DNA from: an uncultured Lachnospiraceae bacterium | Lineage (GTDB): Bacteria > Bacillota > Clostridia > Lachnospirales > Lachnospiraceae | DNA: 64,000 nucleotides | Direction: 5' to 3' | Assembly (NCBI GenBank): GCA_902476265.1 | Contig: CABSCP010000027.1 | Coordinates: forward strand, 1 to 64,000 | In this document: positions 18,128 through 26,036 of the stretch, piece after piece | Numbering within the stretch: position 1 is the first letter of the stretch | Layout of the letters: each line of letters starts with the position of its first letter | Translations under genes and position numbers: made by a program | The notes under the pieces: generated by a model | The model's database searches: none | Told to the model about the DNA's origin: nothing | What the model saw: the letters and a program-made list of their open reading frames with translations, nothing else

Positions 18128-20593
18128 TCAGTTTATAATCAGATTATCCATCAGCAGAAACACATCCGGCACACCCTTATAGCAGCACCATTGGGGCATA
18201 ACCGCATAGCGGCGCGCTACAAAGCGCAGGCAGCGGGCACGGGCGTTTGGATGAAATCCAATGTCCTGTTTTGCAATTTCCCGTTCCGCCGGGCCGTATG
18301 GGAGTGTATGCTGTGCCACAAGTCTCAGCGTATCTTCCGAATCTCCCAAATATAGTTCAACGGATTCCGGATATACGATGCCGCTTCTGTGATGGCTCAA
18401 AAATCCGATTTCTATTGTATGGATCAGTCTTTCTTCCGGCAGCAGGCAGATCACATCCAGATCCTCCAGGGTTGCCAGGTAATGCCCGTCCTGATAGTCC
18501 AGGCTGCCCCGCTGCTGCTGTAGAAGGCCGTCTATTCCGCCGCCGCAGAAAACAGGTCTGCCATCGAAGACGGTAGCGCTTTTTAAAAGAATATCTTTCC
18601 AGCCAAAGCGGTAGTGGGCGGCAGAGCGTTCACTTTTTCTGCCGTCGGGAAGTAAAGAGACCGCGGTCAAAAGAAAATCTCCGGTCAGGGAGATGGGAAC
18701 GGTATACAGGGAAGAATCCGTTTCCGGGTTTTGGCCGTTGGCAGACCAGCGGATACGGGCATTCGGTTCCGGTACGGATAAACGGACTGCAGCAGAAGCG
18801 CCCACAGGAAAAACGCTTTCCGGCGGTGTAAAAACAGGCGGAAATGGGGGTACAGCGTTTCGGGAGGAAGGAAAACGGAGCCAGCGGGGTTTTTGACTGT
18901 CTATTTCAGACGGTCTCTGTAGATAGGTACGGGTAAATAAATCCTCCGTTCTGCCGGAAACGGCATTCTGGGAAAGCCGCAGGCGGATTTTTCCGTTTTC
19001 CGACAGGATGCGCAGATCCCTTGTTCCGGCATTATGAATCTGTCCCTGCTCCACGGTGAAATGATAAGAAAAGCCATGATGTTCCATGAAGATGCTTTTT
19101 CCATCCATATATTTGAAAACAGGAAGAAGATCAAAGACCAGAGCAAAGCTTCCCTCAGACGGGCAGTACAGAGTTTCTAAAAGCAGGCTGTCCTGTGAAA
19201 GCAGAAAACGGTATTGCGTGTGTCTGGTCTGGAGACTGGCGCAGGCCGTAAATTCATCCGGTGCAGAAAAACGGCATTCCCCTGTGGGTTCCCACCATGC
19301 GAAATCCTTTTCTTCGCAAGCGGAGGTCTTGCATCCCGGCTCCAGCAAGCGCACAAAAGGGCGGGAATCCGTTTCTTTTTTCATCCATTTTTGAGGGAAC
19401 AGGACAGGAAGGGCATCCATGGTGCTGGAGGCAGAGCCGCTGCCGGGCTGCCCTTCCTTTTCCGTTTCTTTTTCCAGCTTACGAAAGAGATAGCGGGAAG
19501 GGTAGGACTGGTCGTATAAAAACCAGTCCCGGATGCGCAAATGCCCGTTTTCCGCCAGAAAGCCGATGCGGTAATAACGGGTGGCATACCATTGGCAGCC
19601 CAAGGAAGCATTCGTATTCCAGCTTTGGGAAGCCTGCCAGACAGCGGGCGGTGTCAGCGCATACTTTTCCCGAAACCAGGAAGCGGATTCTGCCATGGTT
19701 TCCAGGCGGATCAATCCTTCATTGGAAAGATCTGACAGGTGTTTTAACTGAGGTTCGAAGCCCGGCCGGATATTTTCCCAGAGAAAATTGTTCTCCTGCC
19801 CCACCTGGGCATAACCGATCCCGGCCCCGTCTTCCCGGATGAGAGTAGAGAAAAACCAGGAAATGCGGGATGGATCACGACCGTTTTGGCAGCACGGCTC
19901 CAGGGTGTAAACCCCGGAAAGGCCGTTCCGCACGTCCTGTTCAAAGGAATAGACGGGATCCGGGGAGAGGAGACGGAACATGGCCACGGGCAGCTGTCCC
20001 TCTTTCGTCTGTGCCGGAAGGAATTCATTCTGTAAAGAGGGGTAATAAACCCCGTTGGGAAAACCGCCCCAGAGGGTAAAACCGTCTGTCCCCATCTGAT
20101 CCCGGCAGATGGCTCCGCCGAGCACCCCATAAACATTGTGGGCATAGGACAGAGTGACGCTGTCCAGAACCCAGGAACCCATGGTTTTGGGATAATGGCC
20201 GAAAACGGAAAAAAAGTCCTTCATATAGGCATCCACCAGACGCTTTCGGTCCTCGGGCGGATAGCCCACACTGTAAGCGGTGTCCACCCGTTCGTCAAAA
20301 AACGTCCTGTTTTTACCCGGAAAAGGGACGCCTGCCCTTTGGCAGAGCGGTTCCGTGATTTCCCACCACGCGCCGATTTCATCGTTTGCATCGGTGTGTT
20401 CCAGCAGGAGCTTCTGATAACGGGAATCCGTCAGCGCATCATATTTGAGCGCCCAGGTGGCGGGAAGACCGTATTGCTTTAAAAGGCGCATCTGCCGGGC
20501 AACGGTGTCAAAATCCGCCTGAATGAACCGGCTGGGTTCCTTATGGGACATACGGATGAAGTTGTAGATATTTACGAGGGTGATTTTTTTCAT
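18128..20593 (-). CDS. Multidomain carbohydrate-active protein with deacetylase/GH57-like barrel
   Basis: The 821-residue product is not assignable to a named enzyme by eye. The N-terminal part (about 1-380) begins ITLVNIYNFIR and contains FIQADFDTVARQMRLLKQYG, which resembles NodB/GH57/GH38-type barrels acting on polysaccharides. A segment near 600-650 (IRWSANGQNPETDSSLYTVP) matches the beta-sandwich often found at the end of chitobiases. The last 150 residues (HTIEIGFLSHHRSGIVYPESVELYLG) look like a discoidin-type sugar-binding fold. There is no signal peptide. TAGGAGCC upstream supports the start. The sequence places it beside the sulfatase/glycosidase locus but on the other strand, so a related role in glycan breakdown is inference. 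Confidence 0.75.
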   Translation of the reverse strand: MKKITLVNIYNFIRMSHKEPSRFIQADFDTVARQMRLLKQYGLPATWALKYDALTDSRYQKLLLEHTDANDEIGAWWEITEPLCQRAGVPFPGKNRTFFDERVDTAYSVGYPPEDRKRLVDAYMKDFFSVFGHYPKTMGSWVLDSVTLSYAHNVYGVLGGAICRDQMGTDGFTLWGGFPNGVYYPSLQNEFLPAQTKEGQLPVAMFRLLSPDPVYSFEQDVRNGLSGVYTLEPCCQNGRDPSRISWFFSTLIREDGAGIGYAQVGQENNFLWENIRPGFEPQLKHLSDLSNEGLIRLETMAESASWFREKYALTPPAVWQASQSWNTNASLGCQWYATRYYRIGFLAENGHLRIRDWFLYDQSYPSRYLFRKLEKETEKEGQPGSGSASSTMDALPVLFPQKWMKKETDSRPFVRLLEPGCKTSACEEKDFAWWEPTGECRFSAPDEFTACASLQTRHTQYRFLLSQDSLLLETLYCPSEGSFALVFDLLPVFKYMDGKSIFMEHHGFSYHFTVEQGQIHNAGTRDLRILSENGKIRLRLSQNAVSGRTEDLFTRTYLQRPSEIDSQKPRWLRFPSSRNAVPPFPPVFTPPESVFPVGASAAVRLSVPEPNARIRWSANGQNPETDSSLYTVPISLTGDFLLTAVSLLPDGRKSERSAAHYRFGWKDILLKSATVFDGRPVFCGGGIDGLLQQQRGSLDYQDGHYLATLEDLDVICLLPEERLIHTIEIGFLSHHRSGIVYPESVELYLGDSEDTLRLVAQHTLPYGPAEREIAKQDIGFHPNARARCLRFVARRYAVMPQWCCYKGVPDVFLLMDNLIIN

Positions 20594-20729
20594 GAGGGGC
20601 TCCTACATTTGTGATGGATCATTATTTATGATTATAGAAAATTCGCGGAGTAAATTTCCTATAATTTTATCATTGGGAAGAAACAAAGACAATTAGTTTT
20701 TATATTTCCGTTATTTCATCATTTAAGAA

Positions 20730-20778
20730 ATAAAAATGGTTTCCATACCTTATGACTGAAAAAGGTATTGGAAACCAT
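20730..20778 (-). terminator. Terminator of the surface-protein operon
   Basis: Read on the minus strand, ATGGTTTCCAATACCTT pairs with AAGGTATGGAAACCAT and is followed by TTTTTATTTCTT. The remainder of 20594-20871 is AT-rich and shows no gene. Confidence 0.8.
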
Positions 20779-20871
20779 CCTTACAAAATTTTTATCCATA
20801 GAAAGTATACATTTCAAACTTTTACGATCTATAAAATTGGAAAAACAAAGTAATAGTAATAAGACACCCGA

Positions 20872-21351
20872 TTACGGGGTTGCATTCGTATAAACAATGG
20901 TAAAGGTAACGGTGCCTTTATAATCACCCGCGTAGTTAAAAGTGACATCAGAAAGTTTGCCGAGTTCGTAAATGCAGCTTGAAGTTGTTGTAACAAGTTC
21001 ATTACTACTGCCCGCTTTAAGTGCAAACGGAACATCTACGGTGGTTGAATTACATTTTAATGTTACTTTACCGTCTGCAAAGTCGCCGCTAGGAGTGACT
21101 TGGAGAACCTTGCCTTCCGCTAAAAGGCAATCGGCTAAAGTGACTTGTACTTCAGTTGCGGCGTCTTTTGATGCGGTAACAGTGGCAGGAATACTCACAG
21201 TATAGGAGGGAGAAGCCGTGTAATTAATTTCCAAAGTGGAAGATAAATCTGCGGATCCATCTCCTGTTTGCTCTGCTGCCAGCGCCGGCATGCACATCCC
21301 GATTGTCAATACTGCTGTCATTAAAATTGCTGTTAAAGTTCTTTTTTTCAT
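20872..21351 (-). CDS. Exported surface protein with IPA-type beta domain
   Basis: 159 residues. The ATG at 21351 has AGGAGG nine bases upstream and begins a clear signal peptide (KKRTLTAILMTAVLTIGMC, cleavage near ALAAEQ at about 26-28). The mature part is Thr/Ser/Val-rich and contains YTVSIPATVTASKDAATEVQ, ending DYKGTVTFTIVYTN, a small beta-sandwich pattern. The same layout (IPA.V, then G-x-x-x-F-x-x-x-Y) occurs at the end of the next protein upstream, so the two are probably related modules. Third gene of an operon led by a c-di-GMP riboswitch. No sorting signal is visible, so it may be secreted or held by its partners. Function unknown; adhesion or pilus-like assembly is inference. Confidence 0.8.
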   Translation of the reverse strand: MKKRTLTAILMTAVLTIGMCMPALAAEQTGDGSADLSSTLEINYTASPSYTVSIPATVTASKDAATEVQVTLADCLLAEGKVLQVTPSGDFADGKVTLKCNSTTVDVPFALKAGSSNELVTTTSSCIYELGKLSDVTFNYAGDYKGTVTFTIVYTNATP

Positions 21352-21477
21352 TTGAATTTCCTCCTGATAGTTTTGGTTTATGAAGTTGTATTTTATTTGT
21401 AAAGCGCAAGGCAACGGGCGCTTTGCTTTCTGATACAGGCTGTTTCTCCATGCGGTTTGAGGATCGCACTAGAACCG

Positions 21478-23046
21478 TCATTCGGCACTGCTTTCCGGAT
21501 CGGTATAGTAGGACACGGAAAACCGGAGACTGCCGCTGTAGGTACCGGCATACATTTTGTCGCCGGCGGGCTGGATCTGCACCTGCCGGGTGCCGTACTG
21601 GGGCGTCAGCATCACCTGATTCTGTCGGGGATTGAGCTGATTGCCATCCATTAAAAGCTGATAGGACCACCAGCTTTGTCCGCAATAGAGGGCATAAAAT
21701 CTGCCGTCCGGGGAAGTGGTCCCTTCCACGGTGACCAGAACGCTGCCGAGTCTGTCGGGCTGGTCGGAGAGCAGTTGAATGGGAAAACTGCGGGTTTCGT
21801 TTAAAATCACCCTGGCCGGAATGGCAATGGCAAAGGAAGGCTCGTTTTTGATTTGTGTATCCTCCGAAATATCATTGGAAGAGATATCGTTGCCGGATAC
21901 CGTATTTCCTGAGAGGGAGATTTCCGCTTCACAGGAAGGATCTGTTACAGTATTGCCGGAAATGCTGTTGCCGGATATCTCCTCTGTGGGCAGATCGCTT
22001 TCACAGTCTTCCATAGGATTTTCAGGAAGGCTTTCCGGATTCTCCGTTTCGGTTCCAATCTCTTCCTCTGTGTCATCGGAAGGCTTTTCGGCTTCTTTCG
22101 GATCGGATTCTCCGGTTTCCGGATCATCGGAAGGAGCTTCCTGGGAGGCGTTTTCCTCGGGAGAGGATTCGGTCTGTGCGGAAGATTCTTCCGTTTCCTC
22201 CGCATCGTTTCCGGATACGGCAGGACTTTCCGTCGATTCTGTTTCGGAAGGACTGTCCTCTTTTTCCGGTAATGTTTCCTGAGGTTTTACCGGTTTGACC
22301 GTCTCGGTGGAAGGTTCGTTGGTATCACTATTCTGCGAGTTGTCATTTTGCTGTTCAAAGCGGCACGGGCTTCCGGGATCTGCCGGATGGAACGCGCATT
22401 CCGCACAATGATTGATCAGGCCGTCTCCGTCGGTATCCGTACATTGATGATCGCAGGGAATTTCCGGCTGCGGGGCACGGTAACCACAGGAAGCATCGTG
22501 TTGGTGAGCAGATTTTTCTTCATTACCGTCCGGCGCATCCGTGTCGGTCGGCTGCTCTGTGCCGCCGGCTGTTGTAGGATCGACAGAAGGGTCGGAACAG
22601 GAAGGAAGCTGTTCTGTGGGATCTTCTTCTCCTTCCGGAGAATTTTTCGAAAAATCCGAAGAAGAGTCGGTGCCGTCCGGAAAGACGGATTCCTGCCCGG
22701 GTAAAGAGGAGGGCAGAACAGCGGAAGTTTCTTCGGGAACCGAATTGGCAGGCACATCGGAAGAACTGTCTGCCGGGGTGTCGGCATCCGGCTGGGAGGG
22801 AACTCCATCCGGGATACCTGGATCCGGCAGGGCAGGCGCTTCCTCCAAAAGATCGGCTTCCGGACAGGCAGGGCTTTCTTCCGATCCGGAAACCTCTTCT
22901 TCCGGGACCGCGGTTTCTTCTGCCCGAACTTCGTCTTCCCGTGTCTCCGCATTGCTCCACAGGATTGGGCAGGTAGCGATGATTATGGTCAAAGTCACCG
23001 CAAGAAATGGAGGAAACTTGCGATGGCTGTGCCGTTTATTTTTCAT
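21478..23046 (-). CDS. Large exported Glu/Ser/Pro-rich surface protein
   Basis: 522 residues with an N-terminal export signal (FLAVTLTIIIATCPILW at about 14-30). Residues 35-400 are a low-complexity stalk rich in Glu, Ser, Pro and Asp. The stalk holds a His/Cys-bearing insert near 180-235 (HQHDASCGYR, then CTDTDGDGLINHCAEC) that resembles a calcium-binding thrombospondin-3 loop. A run of SGNxISGNTV-like repeats follows near 355-400. The last 120 residues form a folded domain starting FAIAIPARVILNETRSF and ending SGSLRFSVSYYTD, the same pattern as in the 159-residue neighbour. It starts 13 bases after the preceding gene. A long antisense open frame here is only a shadow of the biased stalk. 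Function unknown; likely surface display. Confidence 0.8.
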   Translation of the reverse strand: MKNKRHSHRKFPPFLAVTLTIIIATCPILWSNAETREDEVRAEETAVPEEEVSGSEESPACPEADLLEEAPALPDPGIPDGVPSQPDADTPADSSSDVPANSVPEETSAVLPSSLPGQESVFPDGTDSSSDFSKNSPEGEEDPTEQLPSCSDPSVDPTTAGGTEQPTDTDAPDGNEEKSAHQHDASCGYRAPQPEIPCDHQCTDTDGDGLINHCAECAFHPADPGSPCRFEQQNDNSQNSDTNEPSTETVKPVKPQETLPEKEDSPSETESTESPAVSGNDAEETEESSAQTESSPEENASQEAPSDDPETGESDPKEAEKPSDDTEEEIGTETENPESLPENPMEDCESDLPTEEISGNSISGNTVTDPSCEAEISLSGNTVSGNDISSNDISEDTQIKNEPSFAIAIPARVILNETRSFPIQLLSDQPDRLGSVLVTVEGTTSPDGRFYALYCGQSWWSYQLLMDGNQLNPRQNQVMLTPQYGTRQVQIQPAGDKMYAGTYSGSLRFSVSYYTDPESSAE

Positions 23047-23059
23047 GAAAACGCCCCCT

Positions 23060-23611
23060 CTACTGAACCTGGAGAATGGTCTCCATATCCGCGCCGTTCA
23101 TGGCGGACTGGTCTGTGATGCTGGCGGTTGAAATCTTCAGAATGGCAGGATATTCCCCGGCGTCTAGCGCCTTTGTAAGGGTAGCCCGCGTGATGGCTTC
23201 CCCGGGCGGAACCTGTTTGGATTCGTATAAAATTTCACCGCTGTCTTTGAGCACCAATTGAAAAGTGAAATAACAGGGATTTCCTTCCGGGTTGGCAAAA
23301 GCCACCTCCACATCGGTCTGTCCCGAAGGCAGATAAATGGTGGGATATCCGGGGACGGAAATCGTGGGGGAATCAGGATCCCCTTTTGGCGCCTGGGGAA
23401 TTGTGCCGTCCCATTCGCCGGCAGCGGGATCAATATCCGCAGTAGCGGGAGCGGCAGCCATTCTGTCGGAAGGACCGCCGTTTTGGAATTCTAAAATTCC
23501 CACAACGGCGGCAACCAGGACGATTGCGGTTGCTCCAAACAGTATCTTTTGAAAGGGAACCCCTTTTTTCATATGGCCTGCGGCCGTTTTTTTCTTTTTA
23601 TGATCGGACAT
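23060..23611 (-). CDS. Membrane-anchored protein, first gene of the c-di-GMP-controlled operon
   Basis: 183 residues. A Lys-rich cytoplasmic start (MSDHKKKKTAAGHMKKG) is followed by one membrane segment at about 23-43 and an extracellular part. The latter has a Pro/Asp linker and a beta-rich domain with TISVPGYPTIYLPSGQTDVE and CYFTFQLVLKDSGEILYES. GGGAGG lies 11 bases before the ATG. The topology, and the resemblance of its outer domain to the IPA-type domains of the two following proteins, suggest it anchors or assembles them. No known family is recognised. The leader RNA upstream places it under c-di-GMP control. Confidence 0.8.
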   Translation of the reverse strand: MSDHKKKKTAAGHMKKGVPFQKILFGATAIVLVAAVVGILEFQNGGPSDRMAAAPATADIDPAAGEWDGTIPQAPKGDPDSPTISVPGYPTIYLPSGQTDVEVAFANPEGNPCYFTFQLVLKDSGEILYESKQVPPGEAITRATLTKALDAGEYPAILKISTASITDQSAMNGADMETILQVQ

Positions 23612-23689
23612 TTAACGATACCTCCCAAATAAATGGTATGCGAAAGCGGTTTATATAATGGACGGAAAACAGATTTACACTTTAGCGGT

Positions 23690-23721
23690 AAAAATAAAAA
23701 ACCCGCAGTCAAAACTGCAGG
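23690..23721 (-). terminator. Expression-platform terminator of the c-di-GMP riboswitch
   Basis: On the minus strand CCTGCAGT-TTTG-ACTGCGGG is followed by TTTTTTATTTTT. It lies downstream of the aptamer and upstream of the first gene, so it is the likely gate. A second hairpin, ATACGAAAA paired with TTTTCGTAT (plus-strand 23733-23770), lies between aptamer and terminator. Confidence 0.8.
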
Positions 23722-23803
23722 CGCCGATTACATATACGAAAAAGTCCGCTTTGCGCAGCTTTTCGTATTATAAACAAAAGTAAACATATCGCTCACTTTA
23801 AAA

Positions 23804-23884
23804 ACTTCGGCAGCTGGCTGTCATAACCTGACGGTTTTAGACCCTGTAGCTTTGTGTCACTGCTTTTCAACAGTTTTACTAGTA
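23804..23884 (-). ncRNA. Cyclic di-GMP-I (GEMM) riboswitch aptamer
   Basis: The minus strand reads AGTAAAACTG, then a GAAA-loop hairpin (CTGTTGAAAAGCAG), then TGACACAAAGCTACAGGGTC, TAAAACC, GTCAGGTTATGAC and AGCCAGCTGCCG. This order matches the GEMM-I consensus: the GNRA-tetraloop helix, the CAAAGC core, the GGG-CUAA joint and the closing GG-U-A-x-C/GCC helix of the Vc2-type aptamer. A promoter lies upstream, and a terminator and a three-gene surface-protein operon lie downstream on the same strand. Whether ligand turns expression on or off cannot be decided by eye. The rest of the 532-bp gap 23612-24143 holds the flanking promoters. Confidence 0.87.
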
Positions 23885-23927
23885 TCGGTTTTAAAATCTA
23901 ACTGTTTTTTTAACGTTTTCTGAACTT

Positions 23928-23956
23928 AGAATAGTCCTTTTACAGTGAAAAGTCAA
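23928..23956 (-). promoter_or_regulatory. Promoter of the riboswitch-led operon
   Basis: Minus strand TTGACT (23951-23956), 17-base spacer, TATTCT (23928-23933). Transcription would start about 40 bases before the aptamer. Confidence 0.75.
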
Positions 23957-24059
23957 TACAATTTACTAAATTTCATATTTTATTATCAAATATCACAATA
24001 AAAGGCAAAAAACAACAGAATCGGTATGAAAAACGAATGGGAAAAGCCAGAAAAAGACA

Positions 24060-24088
24060 TTGAGCGCCCGCACCACAAATGATATACT
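24060..24088 (+). promoter_or_regulatory. Promoter of the ABC exporter gene
   Basis: TTGAGC at 24060-24065, 17-base spacer, TATACT at 24083-24088. Confidence 0.6.
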
Positions 24089-24143
24089 TTTAAAAAGAGA
24101 GGAGACGCCAAAAAAGGAATTGACGGCGTAGGATACGAAAGAA

Positions 24144-25991
24144 ATGATTTTCAAAAAGAAAGAAAAAACGCCCAAAAAAGGAAGAGTGCGCTGGGCAGAT
24201 AAGAGAAGCGTGCCGGAGGAAGGGCTGGAGCGGTTCGAGGAATATCTGCAGACTTATTCCAGAAATAAAAATCATCCGGTCAAAATACTGCGCAGTTTTT
24301 ATAACGGAAAGCAGAAGAAAATGCTGAAGGCCTGTTTTTATCTGGTATTACAGCGTTCTCCTGTCTGGGTGATCCCCATCGTCACGGCGAATATCATCAA
24401 TGCGGCCACCAACCCGGGAAACAATGCGGTGGAGGTGATCTTTTTCAATCTGCTGATCGCCCTGGTGTTTATCATTCAGAATGCGGGCAGCAACTATATG
24501 GCTACAAAAGAGTATGCCAGCGTGAACCGCAGCATAGAGGGCTCTCTCAGAAACGCCATGGTCAGAAAACTGCAGCAGTTGTCCATCATGTTTCATAAGG
24601 AAGTCCAGTCGGGACGGCTGCAGTCCAAGATCATGCGGGATGTGGAAAATGTGACGGAGCTGCTTAACCAGGTGTTCAAAACCCTGTTTTTTTTCGTGCT
24701 GGATATTTCGGTTGTGGTGGTCATCACCCTTCGGAAAAGCCCGGTTGTTTTCTTATTCTTCATCGTGGTGGCCCCCTTTGCGGTGCTCACCATGCGGGCC
24801 TTTAAGAAGCCTGTGACGGAGAAAAACCAGGAATTCAGAAATGAGATGGAACACACCCAGGGAGCGGTGGCGGAAATGCTGGAAATGATTCCGGTGGCCA
24901 GGGCTCATGGCCTGCAGGAAGTGGAAATTTCAAAAATGAATACTTATCTGAACCGGATTGTGAACCGGGGCTACAGCCTGGATCTGATCAATGCCCTTTT
25001 CGGCGCGGTGAACTGGGTGGTATTTCAGGCGTTCCAGATCATCTGTCTGGCGTTCACCGGTTATTTGGCCTGTAAAGGAAGAATCAGCGTGGGCGAGGTG
25101 GTTTTGTACCAGACTTATTTCGGTTCCCTGGTAGGTCAGATTTCCACTCTGGTCAACATTTATCCTCAGATCAGCAAGGGACTGGAATCCGTGAAATCCA
25201 TCGGTGACATCATGGGAGAGACGAAGGTGGAGGAAAATAATTCCATTGTGCCGTTGGGAGAGCTCAAGGGCGGCGTGGAATTTGTGAATGTGGATTTTCA
25301 ATATCCCGACAGCGATAAATGCATTTTAAAGGATTTTTCCCTGAAAGTGGAACCGGGGGAAAGCATCGCATTTGTGGGAGAATCCGGAGCGGGAAAATCC
25401 ACGGTATTAAATCTGCTGATCGGTTTTATCCCTCCCACAGGCGGGAAAATCCTGATCGACAGAATCAATATGGTAAATCTGGATTTGAACGAATACCGCC
25501 ATCAGATCGCGGTGGTGCCACAGAACACCATTTTGTTTTCGGGCACCATTATGGAAAACATCACCTATGGGCTGGAAAAGGTGTCGGAGGAAGAAGTCAT
25601 GGAGGTCATCCGGGAGGTGGGGCTGGAGGATCTGATCGCAAAACTTCCTCATGGCCTGTATACCCAGCTTGGAGAACATGGGGATAAGCTCTCCGGCGGA
25701 CAGCGGCAGCGGATTTCCATCGCCAGAGCGCTGATCAGAAAACCGAAGATCATCGTATTTGACGAGGCCACCAGCGCGCTGGATTCCGCGTCGGAAAAGA
25801 AGGTGCAGGAGGCCACCGGCAATATGATGAAGAACTGCACCACCTTTTTGGTGGCCCATCGTCTTTCCACCATCCGCAATGCGGACAGGATCGCGGTGAT
25901 GAAGGAAGGACATATTGTGGAACTGGGCACTTATGAAGAGCTGATGGAGAAAAAGGGATATTTCTATGAACTGAAATCCCTCCAGTCCTAA
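24144..25991 (+). CDS. ABC exporter, fused membrane and ATPase domains
   Basis: Half-transporter of the MsbA/LmrA type that works as a dimer and drives export with ATP. 615 residues: a charged N-terminal tail (about 1-50), six membrane helices to about 350, then the nucleotide-binding domain with Walker A GESGAGKST, Q-loop VVPQNT, signature LSGGQRQ, Walker B KIIVFDEAT and the H-loop AHRLST. The single gene suggests a homodimer, because no partner exporter lies beside it. The substrate could be a lipid, peptide or drug; the sequence does not say. It is followed by a YfcC-type carrier after 45 bases with only a weak ribosome site. Confidence 0.92.
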   Translation: MIFKKKEKTPKKGRVRWADKRSVPEEGLERFEEYLQTYSRNKNHPVKILRSFYNGKQKKMLKACFYLVLQRSPVWVIPIVTANIINAATNPGNNAVEVIFFNLLIALVFIIQNAGSNYMATKEYASVNRSIEGSLRNAMVRKLQQLSIMFHKEVQSGRLQSKIMRDVENVTELLNQVFKTLFFFVLDISVVVVITLRKSPVVFLFFIVVAPFAVLTMRAFKKPVTEKNQEFRNEMEHTQGAVAEMLEMIPVARAHGLQEVEISKMNTYLNRIVNRGYSLDLINALFGAVNWVVFQAFQIICLAFTGYLACKGRISVGEVVLYQTYFGSLVGQISTLVNIYPQISKGLESVKSIGDIMGETKVEENNSIVPLGELKGGVEFVNVDFQYPDSDKCILKDFSLKVEPGESIAFVGESGAGKSTVLNLLIGFIPPTGGKILIDRINMVNLDLNEYRHQIAVVPQNTILFSGTIMENITYGLEKVSEEEVMEVIREVGLEDLIAKLPHGLYTQLGEHGDKLSGGQRQRISIARALIRKPKIIVFDEATSALDSASEKKVQEATGNMMKNCTTFLVAHRLSTIRNADRIAVMKEGHIVELGTYEELMEKKGYFYELKSLQS

Positions 25992-26036
25992 AAGGTTTTT
26001 GTTGCGGAAAGCAGAACATGATTTTGTGAGGTCCCT

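Noticed and set aside
21779..22282. Long plus-strand ORF antisense to the surface stalk protein
   Set aside because: It is the mirror of a low-complexity Glu/Ser stalk, has no ribosome site and no family features.
23733..23770. Third copy of the TATACGATAG dispersed repeat
   Set aside because: It forms a similar hairpin (ATACGAAAA/TTTTCGTAT) but shares little else, and fits better as part of the riboswitch expression platform.
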